In this document: piece after piece, positions 1-7,274 of the stretch
Layout: each line of letters begins with the position of its first letter
Position numbering within the stretch: the first letter of the stretch is position 1
Origin: an uncultured Gemmatimonadota bacterium
GTDB taxonomy: Bacteria > Gemmatimonadota > Gemmatimonadetes > Gemmatimonadales > GWC2-71-9
Direction: 5' to 3'
Assembly: GCA_946480845.1 (NCBI GenBank)
Contig: CAMLLJ010000102.1
Location: 1-9,891 of the forward strand
Length of the DNA stretch: 9,891 nucleotides
Translations under genes and position numbers: made by a program
The notes under the pieces: generated by a model
The model's input: the letters and a program-made list of their open reading frames with translations, nothing else
Told to the model about the DNA's origin: nothing
Database searches by the model: none

Positions 1-97
1 CCCCAGCGGGGGGGCCCCCCCCCGGGGGGGGGGGGGGGGGGGCGGGGGGGCGGGGCCCCCCCCCCCCCCCCGCCGGGGGGGGGGGGGGGCGGCGGCG
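1..97. other. G/C homopolymer tract at the window edge, probable sequencing or assembly artefact
   Basis: The first 97 bases are almost purely homopolymeric G and C. Runs include nine C (15-23), nineteen G (24-42), seven G (44-50), sixteen C (56-71) and fifteen G (75-89). There is one A (position 5) and no T. Nothing else in the window resembles it. Poly-G ends are a known artefact of two-colour short-read chemistry and of assembly through GC-rich fold-backs, so I regard the bases as unreliable. If real, alternating G and C runs could form strong hairpins or G-quadruplexes. Confidence 0.8.
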
Positions 98-267
98 CCC
101 CGCGCCACGGCCCCGGACTGCGCCTCGGCCCGGAGCGGCGCGCACGCCACCGCGGCCAGGGCCAGTGCGAACGCGAGCGCCGCCAGCCCCCGCCTCGACT
201 CAGGGATTGAACTTGCCGAAGTCCTGCGGGTCGAGCTTCTCGAGGTACTGCTTGAGCCGCTCGGCAT
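1..267 (-). CDS. N-terminal end of a probable exported protein (partial, start uncertain)
   Basis: Just after the DUF151 gene a minus-strand frame (codons beginning at 201, 198, 195 and so on) reads as a convincing signal peptide. An Arg-Arg pair is followed by a hydrophobic core LAALAFALALAAVACA and then an AEA-Q site typical of signal peptidase I cleavage. The Cys in the core is a weaker hint of a lipoprotein. Third positions are nearly all G or C, as in the real genes here. The frame stays open to the left edge but enters the homopolymer tract near position 97, so anything beyond is unusable. The only ATG in frame is at 267, which would add 22 Ser/Arg/Thr-rich residues overlapping the upstream gene and look like an out-of-frame shadow. 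No ATG, GTG or TTG lies closer to the signal peptide. A rare start codon (for example ATC at 207) or a base error is possible. The product cannot be named. Confidence 0.4.
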   Translation of the reverse strand, partial: MPSGSSSTSRSSTRRTSASSIPESRRGLAALAFALALAAVACAPLRAEAQSGAVARGAAAPPPPRRGGGGGPAPPPPPPPPRGGAPPLG

Positions 268-691
268 CGAGGGAGGGATCCGGGGCGGGTTCATCGGTCT
301 CGACTCCGCTCTCATCGAGCAGGCGGTCGCTGGTGAAGATCGGCGCGTTGAGCCGGAGCGCGAGGGCGATGCTGTCGCTGGGCCGCGCATCCACCTGGAA
401 GACCTGGTCCTCGCGGCGGATCAGCAGCTCGGCGAAGTAGGTGTTCTCCTTCACCGAGCTGATCACCACGCGCCGGAGGTCGCCGCCCAGGCCCACGATC
501 ACCTGCTTGAGCAGGTCGTGCGTGAGCGGGCGCTGCGCCTTCACGCCCTGCAGCTCCATCGCGATGGCGCTCGCCTCCGCGGGCCCGATCCAGATGGGGA
601 GCACCCGCGCCCCGTCCTTCTCGCGCAGGATCACGACCGGGCTGTTGGTGGTCCGGTCGAGCCCCAGGTGCGCGACGGTCACTTCCTTCAT
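200..691 (-). CDS. Bifunctional nuclease family protein (DUF151/BFN domain)
   Basis: This 163-residue protein carries the BFN (DUF151) fold over nearly its whole length. Recognisable blocks are LPIWIGPAEASAIAMEL (31-47), RPLTHDLL (54-61) and DARPSDSIALALRLNAPIF (101-119). Family members are named for DNase/RNase activity reported for a plant homologue; the bacterial role is poorly defined, so only the family call is firm. The C-terminal tail (about 121-163) is acidic and then predicted helical (RLKQYLEKL). The start at 691 was chosen because homologous sequence begins at MKEVTVAHLG and AGGGG lies four bases upstream. A longer reading from 724 would only add residues overlapping metK. One base separates it from the metK stop, so the two are surely co-transcribed and probably coupled. 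Confidence 0.9.
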   Translation of the reverse strand: MKEVTVAHLGLDRTTNSPVVILREKDGARVLPIWIGPAEASAIAMELQGVKAQRPLTHDLLKQVIVGLGGDLRRVVISSVKENTYFAELLIRREDQVFQVDARPSDSIALALRLNAPIFTSDRLLDESGVETDEPAPDPSLDAERLKQYLEKLDPQDFGKFNP

Positions 692-692
692 G

Positions 693-1928
693 CTACCCCT
701 GTCGCGTGGCCGTGAGCAGGTCACGGACGCGGTTCGGCTCTTCCCAGGTGAAGAACTTCTGCCGGGCGCCGCCGCCGTTGTAGCGGGCCTCGTACGGCTT
801 CCGGCCGAAGTGCCCGTAGGCCGCGGTCGGGCTGTAGATCGGGCGCTTGAGCCGGAGCGCCGTGATGATGCCGCGGGGCGTCAGGTCGAAGACGTCGCGC
901 ACGGCGCGCTCGAGCTGCGCGTCGGGCACGGCGCCGGTCCCGAAGGTGTCCACCATGATGGAGACCGGCTGGGCCACGCCGATCGCATAGGCCACCTGCA
1001 CCTCGCAGCGGCGGGCCAGCTTCGCCTCGATGATGTTGCGCGCCACCCAGCGCATCGCGTACGCCCCCGACCGGTCCACCTTGGACGGGTCCTTCCCGCT
1101 GAAGGCACCGCCGCCGTGCCGCGCCATGCCGCCGTAGGTATCCACGATGATCTTGCGGCCCGTGAGGCCCGCGTCGCCGTGGGGCCCGCCGATGACGAAC
1201 CGCCCGGTGGGGTTGATCAGGAACTTCACCCGCCCCGCTTCGATGCCCGCCTTGTCGAGCACTGGCCGGATCACCTCCTCGATCACGGTCTGGCGGATCG
1301 TCCCGCTGCTGAGCTGGCGGCGCCCGAACCGCTCCGCATGCTGCGTCGAGACCACCACGGTCTTCACCGCCACCGGCCGGTCGCCCTCGTACTCCACCGA
1401 CACCTGGCTCTTGCCGTCGGGCCGCAGCCATTCGACGGCGCGGCTCCCGTGGGTGCCCTTGCGCACCGCGGCGAGGCGCTCGGTGATCCGGTGGGCGAGC
1501 ATGATCGGCAGCGGCATCCGCTCCCGCGTCTCACGCGTGGCGTAGCCGAACATCATCCCCTGGTCGCCCGCGCCCTGCTGGTGCTCCCCGCTCTCGTCCA
1601 CGCCCATCGCAATGTCGGCCGACTGCCGGTCGATGGTGGCAATGACCGCGCAGGAGCCGGCGTCGAACCCGAACTCGGCGTCGGTGTAGCCGATGCGCTC
1701 GATGGTGCTGCGCACCAGGTCCGGCAGGTGCACGTACGCCTTGGTGGTGATCTCGCCGGCGATCACCGCCATGCCGGTGGTGACCAACGTTTCGCACGCC
1801 ACGCGGCCGTCGCGGTCCTGGGCGAGGATCGCGTCGAGGACGGCATCGGAGATCTGGTCGGCCACCTTGTCGGGGTGGCCTTCGGTCACCGATTCGGAGG
1901 TGAAGACGTGGCGCTTGGGCACGGCCAT
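693..1928 (-). CDS. metK: S-adenosylmethionine synthetase (methionine adenosyltransferase)
   Basis: This cytoplasmic enzyme makes S-adenosylmethionine from methionine and ATP, with release of phosphate and pyrophosphate. The 411-residue protein is slightly longer than the usual 380-400 and complete. Visible motifs are the N-terminal SVTEGHPDK (13-21) with the ATP-contacting His18, the family signature [12 protein letters not shown] (119-130), and the glycine-rich second signature [16 protein letters not shown] (272-287). ATG 1928 was chosen because the conserved sequence begins there ([13 protein letters not shown]). An upstream ATG at 2015 would add 29 unconserved residues overlapping ptsI. 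No good Shine-Dalgarno sequence precedes it. It is the first gene after the only sizeable gap (61 bases) in the cluster, so it may have its own expression signals. It is followed after one base by the DUF151 gene. Confidence 0.98.
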   Translation of the reverse strand: MAVPKRHVFTSESVTEGHPDKVADQISDAVLDAILAQDRDGRVACETLVTTGMAVIAGEITTKAYVHLPDLVRSTIERIGYTDAEFGFDAGSCAVIATIDRQSADIAMGVDESGEHQQGAGDQGMMFGYATRETRERMPLPIMLAHRITERLAAVRKGTHGSRAVEWLRPDGKSQVSVEYEGDRPVAVKTVVVSTQHAERFGRRQLSSGTIRQTVIEEVIRPVLDKAGIEAGRVKFLINPTGRFVIGGPHGDAGLTGRKIIVDTYGGMARHGGGAFSGKDPSKVDRSGAYAMRWVARNIIEAKLARRCEVQVAYAIGVAQPVSIMVDTFGTGAVPDAQLERAVRDVFDLTPRGIITALRLKRPIYSPTAAYGHFGRKPYEARYNGGGARQKFFTWEEPNRVRDLLTATRQG

Positions 1929-1989
1929 GGAAACGGGTCTCGGGAAAGGAGTTGGGAGGTGCGGCGCGGGGTGCCGCGATGCGAGCAAG
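1929..1989 (-). promoter_or_regulatory. metK leader: 61-base gap with a small inverted repeat, no clear ribosome binding site
   Basis: This is the only gap above 13 bases between genes in the window. It contains a short inverted repeat (GCGGC at 1961-1965 pairing with GCCGC at 1973-1977, seven-base loop) with no T-run after it in the direction of transcription, so an intrinsic terminator is unlikely. I found no convincing -35/-10 pair and no purine-rich ribosome site just before the metK ATG. It is far too short for a known SAM riboswitch. A promoter or a processing/attenuation site is possible but unproven. Confidence 0.25.
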
Positions 1990-3789
1990 CTAGTAGGCTG
2001 CCGACGGCCGGGCAACGGAGCCTTCCGACTCGAGCAGGCGCAGATCGATGTGGGCCCTGGCGACTTCGCGCACCGACGCGCGCACGTCCGCCGCGCTGCG
2101 CGCGGCCAGCGCCGCGTCGGCCGCCGCGTGCGCCTCCGCCTCGGAGACCGAGCGCACCAGCCACTTCACCAGCGAGAGCGCCGGCGGCGCCACGCTGAGC
2201 CGCCGGTAGCCCAGCCCCACGAGGAGGAGGGCGTCGAGCGGCTCGGACGCCATCTCGCCGCAGACGCTCACCGGCAGGTCCGCGGCGGCCGCCGCCTCGA
2301 CGATCGAGCGCAGCTGCCGCACCATCGCCGGATGGTGCGGCGTGAAGCGCTCGGCGAGCCGCGCATTGCCGCGGTCCACGGCGATGGTGTACTGGGTGAG
2401 GTCGTTGGTCCCGACGCTGAAGAAGTCGCTCACCTCGGCGAGGCGGTCGGCGATCAGCACGGCCGCCGGAGTCTCGATCATGACGCCGACCGGAAGGTCC
2501 TCCGCGGCGCGCGTACCCGCCCGGCGCAGCCGCTCCGCCTCCTCCTGGATCAGCTCCCGGGAGCGCAGCACCTCGTCCACCGTGGTGACCAGCGGCAGCA
2601 TGAGCTGCACGTTCCTCCCGTGGGCGGCGCGGAGCACGGCGCGGAGCTGGTCACGGAAGAGTTCGGGATGGTCGAGGCAGACCCGGATCGATCGCCACCC
2701 GAGGAACGGGTTCGCCTCGGCCGGCGCATTGAAGGCCGCGGGGAACTTGTCGCCGCCAAGGTCGTAGCTGCGGATGATCACCGGATGCCCCGGGAAGGCG
2801 CTGGCGACGCGGCGGAAGTACTCGGCCTGCTCATCCTCCGTGGGCATCCCGGTCCGGCCGTTGAGCAGGAACTCGGTGCGCAGGAGCCCGACTCCCTCGG
2901 CGCCGTGGCGGACGGCGGCATCGATCTCGTCCGGCAGGTCCACGTTCCCCATGAGGGTGACGCGCACGCCATCGGTGGTGACGGCCGGCTGCCGCGCCAT
3001 GGTCTCGAGCTGCAGCTCGAACCGCTGGCGCCGGCTGACCCGCGTCCTCGCCGCATCGAGCTCGGCCACGGTCGGCTCGAGCAGGATCGTCCCCGACTGC
3101 CCGTCCAGCAGCAGCATGGTGCCGTTCTGGACGCGGCCCAGCGCCCCGGCCACGCCCATCACCGCCGGGATGCCCAGCGAGTGCGCCAGGATCGCCGCGT
3201 GCGCGGTGCGCGTCCCCTCCTCGCTCACCAGGCCGACGACCTGCTCGCGGTCGAGCTGGACGGTGAGCCCGGGCGAGAGCTCGTGGGCCACCACGATGGC
3301 GTGCTCGTTCGGGTCGATGGCCCACGGATCCTCATCCTTCCGCCCCATCAGGCGGAAGAGCATCCGCATCTGGATCGCGTTCAGGTCGGCCAGCCGCTCG
3401 CGCAGCTGGGCGCTGCCCGAGCTGGAGAACGCCTGGCGCAGCTCCAGCGCCTTGAACTCGTAGGCGGTTTCCGCGGCGAAGCGGTTCTTGCGGATCACGT
3501 GCTCCACGGCGCCCAGGAACTCGGGATCCTGCACCATCATGATCTGCGCGTCGAAGATGCGCGACTCCTCCACGCCCGCGCGCTGCAGCACCCGCTCGCG
3601 CAGGCGATTCAGGTGCGCCACCACCACGCGCACCGCCCCGTGCAGCCGGCGGACCTCACCCTCGACCTCGTGCGGCTCGACGGAGCGGTCCGGCACCTCG
3701 GGGAAGTCGAGCCGGATCACCAGCGCCGGCGCCCACGCCACCCCGGGGGAGACGCCGATGCCACGCAGCTCGCGCGGGGAGATGCTCAC
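1990..3789 (-). CDS. ptsI: PTS enzyme I (phosphoenolpyruvate-protein phosphotransferase)
   Basis: Enzyme I takes phosphate from phosphoenolpyruvate and passes it to HPr, the first step of the PTS chain. The 599-residue protein has the usual three parts: an HPr-binding helical region (about 30-145), the swivelling phosphohistidine domain with [19 protein letters not shown] and His197 as the phosphorylated residue, and a C-terminal PEP-binding barrel. The barrel shows GLLRTEFL, the signature [13 protein letters not shown] (455-467) and the active-site Cys510 in VCGEMASEP. Start: GTG at 3789 overlaps the ptsH stop as GTGA, has GGAAGGA eight bases upstream, and directly precedes the family-typical [11 protein letters not shown] longer reading from 3882 would run through ptsH. 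Oddity: the loop reads GTRTAH rather than the usual GGRTSH, and a normally conserved Arg six residues after the active His is His203. Confidence 0.97.
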   Translation of the reverse strand: MSISPRELRGIGVSPGVAWAPALVIRLDFPEVPDRSVEPHEVEGEVRRLHGAVRVVVAHLNRLRERVLQRAGVEESRIFDAQIMMVQDPEFLGAVEHVIRKNRFAAETAYEFKALELRQAFSSSGSAQLRERLADLNAIQMRMLFRLMGRKDEDPWAIDPNEHAIVVAHELSPGLTVQLDREQVVGLVSEEGTRTAHAAILAHSLGIPAVMGVAGALGRVQNGTMLLLDGQSGTILLEPTVAELDAARTRVSRRQRFELQLETMARQPAVTTDGVRVTLMGNVDLPDEIDAAVRHGAEGVGLLRTEFLLNGRTGMPTEDEQAEYFRRVASAFPGHPVIIRSYDLGGDKFPAAFNAPAEANPFLGWRSIRVCLDHPELFRDQLRAVLRAAHGRNVQLMLPLVTTVDEVLRSRELIQEEAERLRRAGTRAAEDLPVGVMIETPAAVLIADRLAEVSDFFSVGTNDLTQYTIAVDRGNARLAERFTPHHPAMVRQLRSIVEAAAAADLPVSVCGEMASEPLDALLLVGLGYRRLSVAPPALSLVKWLVRSVSEAEAHAAADAALAARSAADVRASVREVARAHIDLRLLESEGSVARPSAAY

Positions 3790-4049
3790 TCGTTGAATCC
3801 TTCCGCCACGAGGCCGCAGATGGCGTCGAGGGCCTGCTCGGCATCGTCGCCCGACGCCTGGACCTTGATGGTGCTGCCGCATTCGGCCGCCAGCATCATC
3901 ACGCCCATGATGCTCTTGCCGTTGACCTTCATCCCGTCCTTCTCGAGCCAGATGTCCGATCCGAAGGTGGTGGCCAGCCGCACGATCTGGGCGGCGGGCC
4001 GCGCGTGGAGCCCGAGCGGATTGACGATGAGCGCATCGCGTTCGGTCAT
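3786..4049 (-). CDS. ptsH: HPr phosphocarrier protein
   Basis: HPr is the small cytoplasmic carrier that moves phosphate from enzyme I to EIIA. The 87-residue protein has normal family length. The active-site motif NPLGLHARPA places the phosphorylated histidine at position 15. The regulatory motif GKSIMGVMML places a serine at position 46, exactly where HprK phosphorylates HPr in Firmicutes. The gene for HprK lies four genes upstream, so both phosphorylation sites are probably used: His15 for transport and Ser46 for regulation. ATG 4049 overlaps the EIID stop as ATGA and has GGTGGA seven bases upstream. The 3' end overlaps ptsI by four bases. Confidence 0.97.
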   Translation of the reverse strand: MTERDALIVNPLGLHARPAAQIVRLATTFGSDIWLEKDGMKVNGKSIMGVMMLAAECGSTIKVQASGDDAEQALDAICGLVAEGFNE

Positions 4050-4780
4050 CTGGTTATCCACCGGAACAGGAGTGTCACGCCGAAGGCGAGCAGGGCGAAC
4101 CTGGGGGCCGCGTACCGCGGCCCGGCGAGCCGGCTGGCCACGACCCCCGCCGCCGCCACCCCGGCCGCGCCGAGCAGCTCCGAGCGGCCGAGGGCGCCGG
4201 CCAGCCAGACGGCCACGAGCGGCGCCGCCAGTCCGACGCTGAACCCGGCGGCGGCCCCGGCCACCACCGCGGCGCGCGGGATCATCGAGTTGCCGATCGC
4301 CGTGCCGACCATCATGCCCGTGCGCAGCCCGGTCCGGAGCGCCCAGCCCGCGGTCCACGCGCGGACCAGGTTGAAGGCGAGCAGGAAGGCGACGACCACC
4401 CAGGGCCCGGCGCCGAGCGCGATGGCCGCGAGGGCGAGGCCGACCATGGCGGGCAGCACGCCCGCCCAGAAGAGCTGGTCGCCGAGCGCCCCCAGCGGGC
4501 TGCAGAGCGCGGTGCGGAGCCGGGACACCTGCGGCCCCGGCGCGCCGTCGTATTCCGCCCGCACCGACGCCCCCAGCGCGAGGCCGGCGAGGTAGGGGTG
4601 CGAGTTGAAGAACTGCGCCGAGCGCACCACCGCCTCGCTGTGGCGCACCGGGTCGATGCGCCGGAGGTCCTCGAGCAGCGGCTCGGCCGCGTAGCCCATG
4701 CCGACGCCGAGCATGCGCTCGTAATTCCAGGCGCCCTGGACCGCGTAGAGGCGGAGGAAGGCCCGGAGGCGGCCGGTCAT
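4046..4780 (-). CDS. PTS mannose-family EIID membrane subunit
   Basis: EIID pairs with EIIC to form the membrane channel of mannose-family PTS transporters. The N-terminal half of this 244-residue protein shows the family landmarks seen in ManZ: QGAWNYERM (15-23), a run of cytoplasmic helices, FFNSHPYLAGLALG (57-70) and SPLGALGDQLFW (94-105). The second half (about 105-240) consists of hydrophobic segments. At 244 residues it is clearly shorter than E. coli ManZ (about 286). ATG 4780 overlaps the EIIC stop as ATGA; the Shine-Dalgarno match is poor, so translation probably depends on coupling. A longer reading to 5185 is an out-of-frame extension over EIIC. The substrate cannot be told from sequence. 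Confidence 0.93.
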   Translation of the reverse strand: MTGRLRAFLRLYAVQGAWNYERMLGVGMGYAAEPLLEDLRRIDPVRHSEAVVRSAQFFNSHPYLAGLALGASVRAEYDGAPGPQVSRLRTALCSPLGALGDQLFWAGVLPAMVGLALAAIALGAGPWVVVAFLLAFNLVRAWTAGWALRTGLRTGMMVGTAIGNSMIPRAAVVAGAAAGFSVGLAAPLVAVWLAGALGRSELLGAAGVAAAGVVASRLAGPRYAAPRFALLAFGVTLLFRWITR

Positions 4781-5454
4781 CGGAGCAGCACGAGGGCGAG
4801 GCCGGAGACCGCGCCGATCGCGAGCCAGCGGACGCGCGCCCCGCGCCCGGCGCTGCGGATCGCGCCACCTACCATCGCGGCGAGCCCGCAGCCGATGGCC
4901 ACCATGCTGAGCATCCGCGCGGTGACCATGTCGAGCGAAAGCCAGCGCATCGCGGCCGCGCCGAGCGCGAGCGCCAGTGCGGTGAGCGCGACGCTCCGGC
5001 CGGCATCGCGCGCGATCGACCGCCACTGCAGGGCGCGGATCGCGCCGCCATCGCCCGCCGCGAGCGCGGCGGCGTGGGCCTGGATGTCGCGCGCGATCCG
5101 GTGGCGGAGGCGGAAGAGGCTCCAGTCCCCGACCAGCGCCACCAGCACGCCGATGGCCGCCGCGATGCCGAGCGAGGATTCCCACCCGCCCGCCGCGGCG
5201 GCGAAGGCGGCCGCACCCACCGTCGCCGGCCCGTAATCCGGGTAGCGCGACGCGCCCACCGGGAGCACGTCGAGCGCGAGCAGCTCGAGCAGCAGGCCGA
5301 CGCGGAGGCCCGCCTCGGTGTCGCCCGCGATCCAGCCGGCCACCGTCCCGGCGACGAGGGGGCGCGCGATCATCGCCTGGGGGACGCTCACGAGATCGAG
5401 CCCCACCAGGGTGCCCCAGGCGAGCAGCAGCACGAGCGCGGGCGCCTCGGGCAT
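4777..5454 (-). CDS. PTS mannose-family EIIC membrane subunit
   Basis: EIIC forms the sugar path of mannose-family PTS permeases together with EIID. The 225-residue protein is largely hydrophobic and carries the family block RPLVAGTVAGWIAGDTEAGL (31-50), followed by LELLALDVLPVGASRYPDYG (56-75). It is shorter than ManY-type EIIC (about 250-266), so some membrane segments may be reduced. One polar stretch (about 115-150, HRIARDIQAHAAAL) probably forms a cytoplasmic loop. Start ATG 5454 overlaps the EIIB stop by one base (TGATG), with GGAGT ten bases upstream. The EIID start overlaps its end by four bases. Family membership is clear; the transported sugar is unknown. Confidence 0.9.
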   Translation of the reverse strand: MPEAPALVLLLAWGTLVGLDLVSVPQAMIARPLVAGTVAGWIAGDTEAGLRVGLLLELLALDVLPVGASRYPDYGPATVGAAAFAAAAGGWESSLGIAAAIGVLVALVGDWSLFRLRHRIARDIQAHAAALAAGDGGAIRALQWRSIARDAGRSVALTALALALGAAAMRWLSLDMVTARMLSMVAIGCGLAAMVGGAIRSAGRGARVRWLAIGAVSGLALVLLR

Positions 5455-5930
5455 CAGGCGATCGACTCCAGCGCCACCCGCTGCGCGGTCGGCACGTCCT
5501 GCGCCGTCACCTGCGCGCCGTCGCGCTCGAGGGCCCGGAGCGCGGAGAGCTCGGCATCGGTGAGATAGAGGTACGGCAGGCGCTCGCTGCGCCCCGGCTG
5601 ATGGTGCAGGCCGCCGAGGTTGATGCGGCGCACCGCGCCGGGATGTGCCGCGTGGAGCGCCGCCATGGACGCGATGTCGCCCGTGAGGAGCGCCGTGCGG
5701 ATGCCGTCGGCCTCCCAGGCCCCGAGGTCCGCGATGGCGCCCGCGACGCTGGCGAACACGACCTCGATGCCGGCAGGCACCGCCATCCGGTAGAGCTGCT
5801 GTTCCCAGGTGTTGGCGGCGACGTCGTCATCGACGAGGACGATCCGCTCGAGCCCCAGCGGACGGCCCCAGCCGAGCACGACCTGGCCGTGGATCAGGCG
5901 GTCGTCCACCCGGCAGAGCAGCACCGGCAT
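5454..5930 (-). CDS. PTS mannose-family EIIB subunit
   Basis: EIIB is the cytoplasmic subunit that receives phosphate from EIIA and transfers it to the incoming sugar. The 158-residue protein matches the EIIB-Man/Sor domain (about 160 residues) from end to end. The active-site sequence RVDDRLIHGQVVLGW (7-21) places the phosphorylated histidine at 14. Further typical blocks are the strand IVLVDDDVA (30-38) and RRINLGGLH (101-109), where the family commonly has a NxGG turn. ATG 5930 overlaps the EIIA stop by one base (TGATG) with AGGGTG five bases upstream. The intact active site argues for real phosphotransfer. Confidence 0.95.
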   Translation of the reverse strand: MPVLLCRVDDRLIHGQVVLGWGRPLGLERIVLVDDDVAANTWEQQLYRMAVPAGIEVVFASVAGAIADLGAWEADGIRTALLTGDIASMAALHAAHPGAVRRINLGGLHHQPGRSERLPYLYLTDAELSALRALERDGAQVTAQDVPTAQRVALESIA

Positions 5931-6319
5931 CAGGGCACCCTGATCGCGCTGCCGCCGCTGGCCGCGGCGTGCGCGGCCGCCTCCTCCGCGGGCAGGGTGC
6001 GGTGGAACACGAAGTCCACCAGCATGGCGAGGTTGACGCCGGTGACGACGCGCACGTCGGGCCGCTCGCGCACCCGGCGCAGCACCGCGATCAGGCAGGA
6101 GCCCGCGGCCAGGTCCACGAAGACCACCGACGGCTCCGCGCCGATGGCCGACCAGATCCGCTCTTCCAGCGCGCCGCGGTCGCAGCCGGTGTTGGACACC
6201 GCCTTCAGCATGCCGCGGATGCCGGTGATCTGCTCGACGGCGTCCACCATCGCCGACGCAATGGTGCCGTGGGCCACGACCACGCCGTTGAGCCCGGCCC
6301 GGCCGTCCCCGTCACTCAT
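5930..6319 (-). CDS. PTS mannose-family EIIA subunit
   Basis: EIIA receives phosphate from HPr and passes it to EIIB. The 129-residue protein matches the EIIA-Man domain, with VVVAHGTIASAMVDAVEQI near the N terminus. His17 is the expected phosphorylated residue; in homologues it is usually near position 10, so there is an N-terminal extension of roughly seven residues (MSDGDGRAGLN). Other blocks are VVFVDLAAGS (64-73) and VVTGVNLAMLVDF (91-103), typical of the fold. Start ATG 6319 overlaps the hprK end by eight bases and lacks a good ribosome site. A GTG at Val13 is possible but less likely because it would leave a very short first strand. In proteobacteria the homologous gene often follows rapZ; here it follows hprK directly. 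Confidence 0.94.
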   Translation of the reverse strand: MSDGDGRAGLNGVVVAHGTIASAMVDAVEQITGIRGMLKAVSNTGCDRGALEERIWSAIGAEPSVVFVDLAAGSCLIAVLRRVRERPDVRVVTGVNLAMLVDFVFHRTLPAEEAAAHAAASGGSAIRVP

Positions 6320-7274
6320 AGTCGTTCTGCAGGTATTCGCGGAGCCCGCGCTGTTCCTTCATCCGGCGGATCAGGCGCTCGTTGAACGCGGCGGCCACGT
6401 CCACGCCGGAATAGCGCAGCAGGTGCATCATCGCGACGACCTCGGAGATGACGGTGATGTTCTTGCCCGGGTTGAGCGCCACCACGACGCGCGGCAGCTT
6501 GACGCCGAGGATGTCGGTCTCCTGCTGGACCAGGCCGCTGCGGTCGGCGTCCTTCGCCGTCTCCCAGTCCTCGAGCTGCACCACCACCTCGATGCGCTTC
6601 TGCTGGCGCACCGAGCGCACGCCGAAGATGGCCGGGATGTCCACCAGGCCGATGCCGCGGATCTCCATGTGGTGGCCGGCCATCTCGTGGCCCTGGCCGA
6701 TCAGCACGTCGGACCGGCGGCGGGTCACCTGCACCACGTCGTCGGCCACCAGCCGGTGCCCGCGCTCGACCAGGTCGAGCACGCACTCGCTCTTGCCGAT
6801 CCCCGACCGGCCGATGAACAGCAGCCCCACCCCGTAGACGTCCGAGAGCGACCCGTGCAGCGTGGTCTGCGGCGCGAACGCGTCCTCGACGATCGGCTTG
6901 ATGTTGCGGTAGAACTCGGCGGTCTTGAGCCGCGAGCGGACCACCGGCACGCCCCGCGCCCGCGCCAGCTCCAGCATCTCGTCCGGCACCGGAAGCCCCT
7001 TGGTGACGAACACGCACGGCAGGTCGAACGCGAAGAAGGACTCCAGCGTCTTCCGCCGCGCCTCGGCGCTCAGCGTGCCGAGATAGGTCATCTCGGTCTC
7101 GCCGAAGACGTGCATGCGGTCGGGCGCGAACCGGGCGGTGAAGCCCGCGAGCACCAGCCCGGGGCTCGCGATCTCCGCCTCGGGCAGCGCCCGGTCGAGC
7201 CCCAGCTCGCCGGTGAGCGGCTCGAGCTCGAGCGGGTTGCCCCGCCGGTTCAGGAAGTCGCGGAGGCGCAGCAT
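6312..7274 (-). CDS. hprK: HPr kinase/phosphorylase
   Basis: HprK phosphorylates and dephosphorylates Ser46 of HPr and so couples PTS activity to carbon regulation. The 320-residue protein has the two expected parts: an N-terminal domain (1 to about 130) and a C-terminal catalytic domain. Visible are the catalytic-region His140 (TLHGSL), a Walker A loop GRSGIGKSE (155-163), acidic residues in VADDVV (176-181), and the HprK signature EIRGIGLVDIPAIFG (204-218). In the C-terminal part PGKNITVISEV carries Lys271 where Firmicute enzymes usually have Arg, a form I associate with Bacteroidetes/Chlorobi-type HprK. ATG 7274 overlaps the hpf stop by one base (TGATG). The matching Ser46 on HPr four genes downstream supports function. 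Confidence 0.96.
   Translation of the reverse strand: MLRLRDFLNRRGNPLELEPLTGELGLDRALPEAEIASPGLVLAGFTARFAPDRMHVFGETEMTYLGTLSAEARRKTLESFFAFDLPCVFVTKGLPVPDEMLELARARGVPVVRSRLKTAEFYRNIKPIVEDAFAPQTTLHGSLSDVYGVGLLFIGRSGIGKSECVLDLVERGHRLVADDVVQVTRRRSDVLIGQGHEMAGHHMEIRGIGLVDIPAIFGVRSVRQQKRIEVVVQLEDWETAKDADRSGLVQQETDILGVKLPRVVVALNPGKNITVISEVVAMMHLLRYSGVDVAAAFNERLIRRMKEQRGLREYLQNDYE

Noticed and set aside
1..97. Genuine repeat element or CRISPR-like repeat
   Set aside because: The runs have irregular lengths, no defined unit and no spacers; an artefact explains them better.
1929..1989. SAM riboswitch or intrinsic terminator before metK
   Set aside because: The gap is too short for a SAM riboswitch and lacks its conserved core; the inverted repeat has five pairs and no T-run.
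1693..4242. Very long open frame on the plus strand (849 codons), with similar ones at 441-2198, 5601-7382 and 7392-9113
   Set aside because: They run antisense to clear genes. In high-GC genes with G/C third positions the opposite strand has few stop codons. Their proteins are rich in His, Arg, Ala, Gly and Pro and resemble no family I know.
3786..4868. A 360-residue reading that would fuse an N-terminal extension to HPr
   Set aside because: The extension is out-of-frame sequence of EIID. HPr has its own ATG with a ribosome site and normal length.
4046..5185. EIID with a 135-residue N-terminal extension
   Set aside because: The extra part is Arg/Pro/Gly-rich shadow of EIIC; ManZ-like similarity begins at the ATG at 4780.
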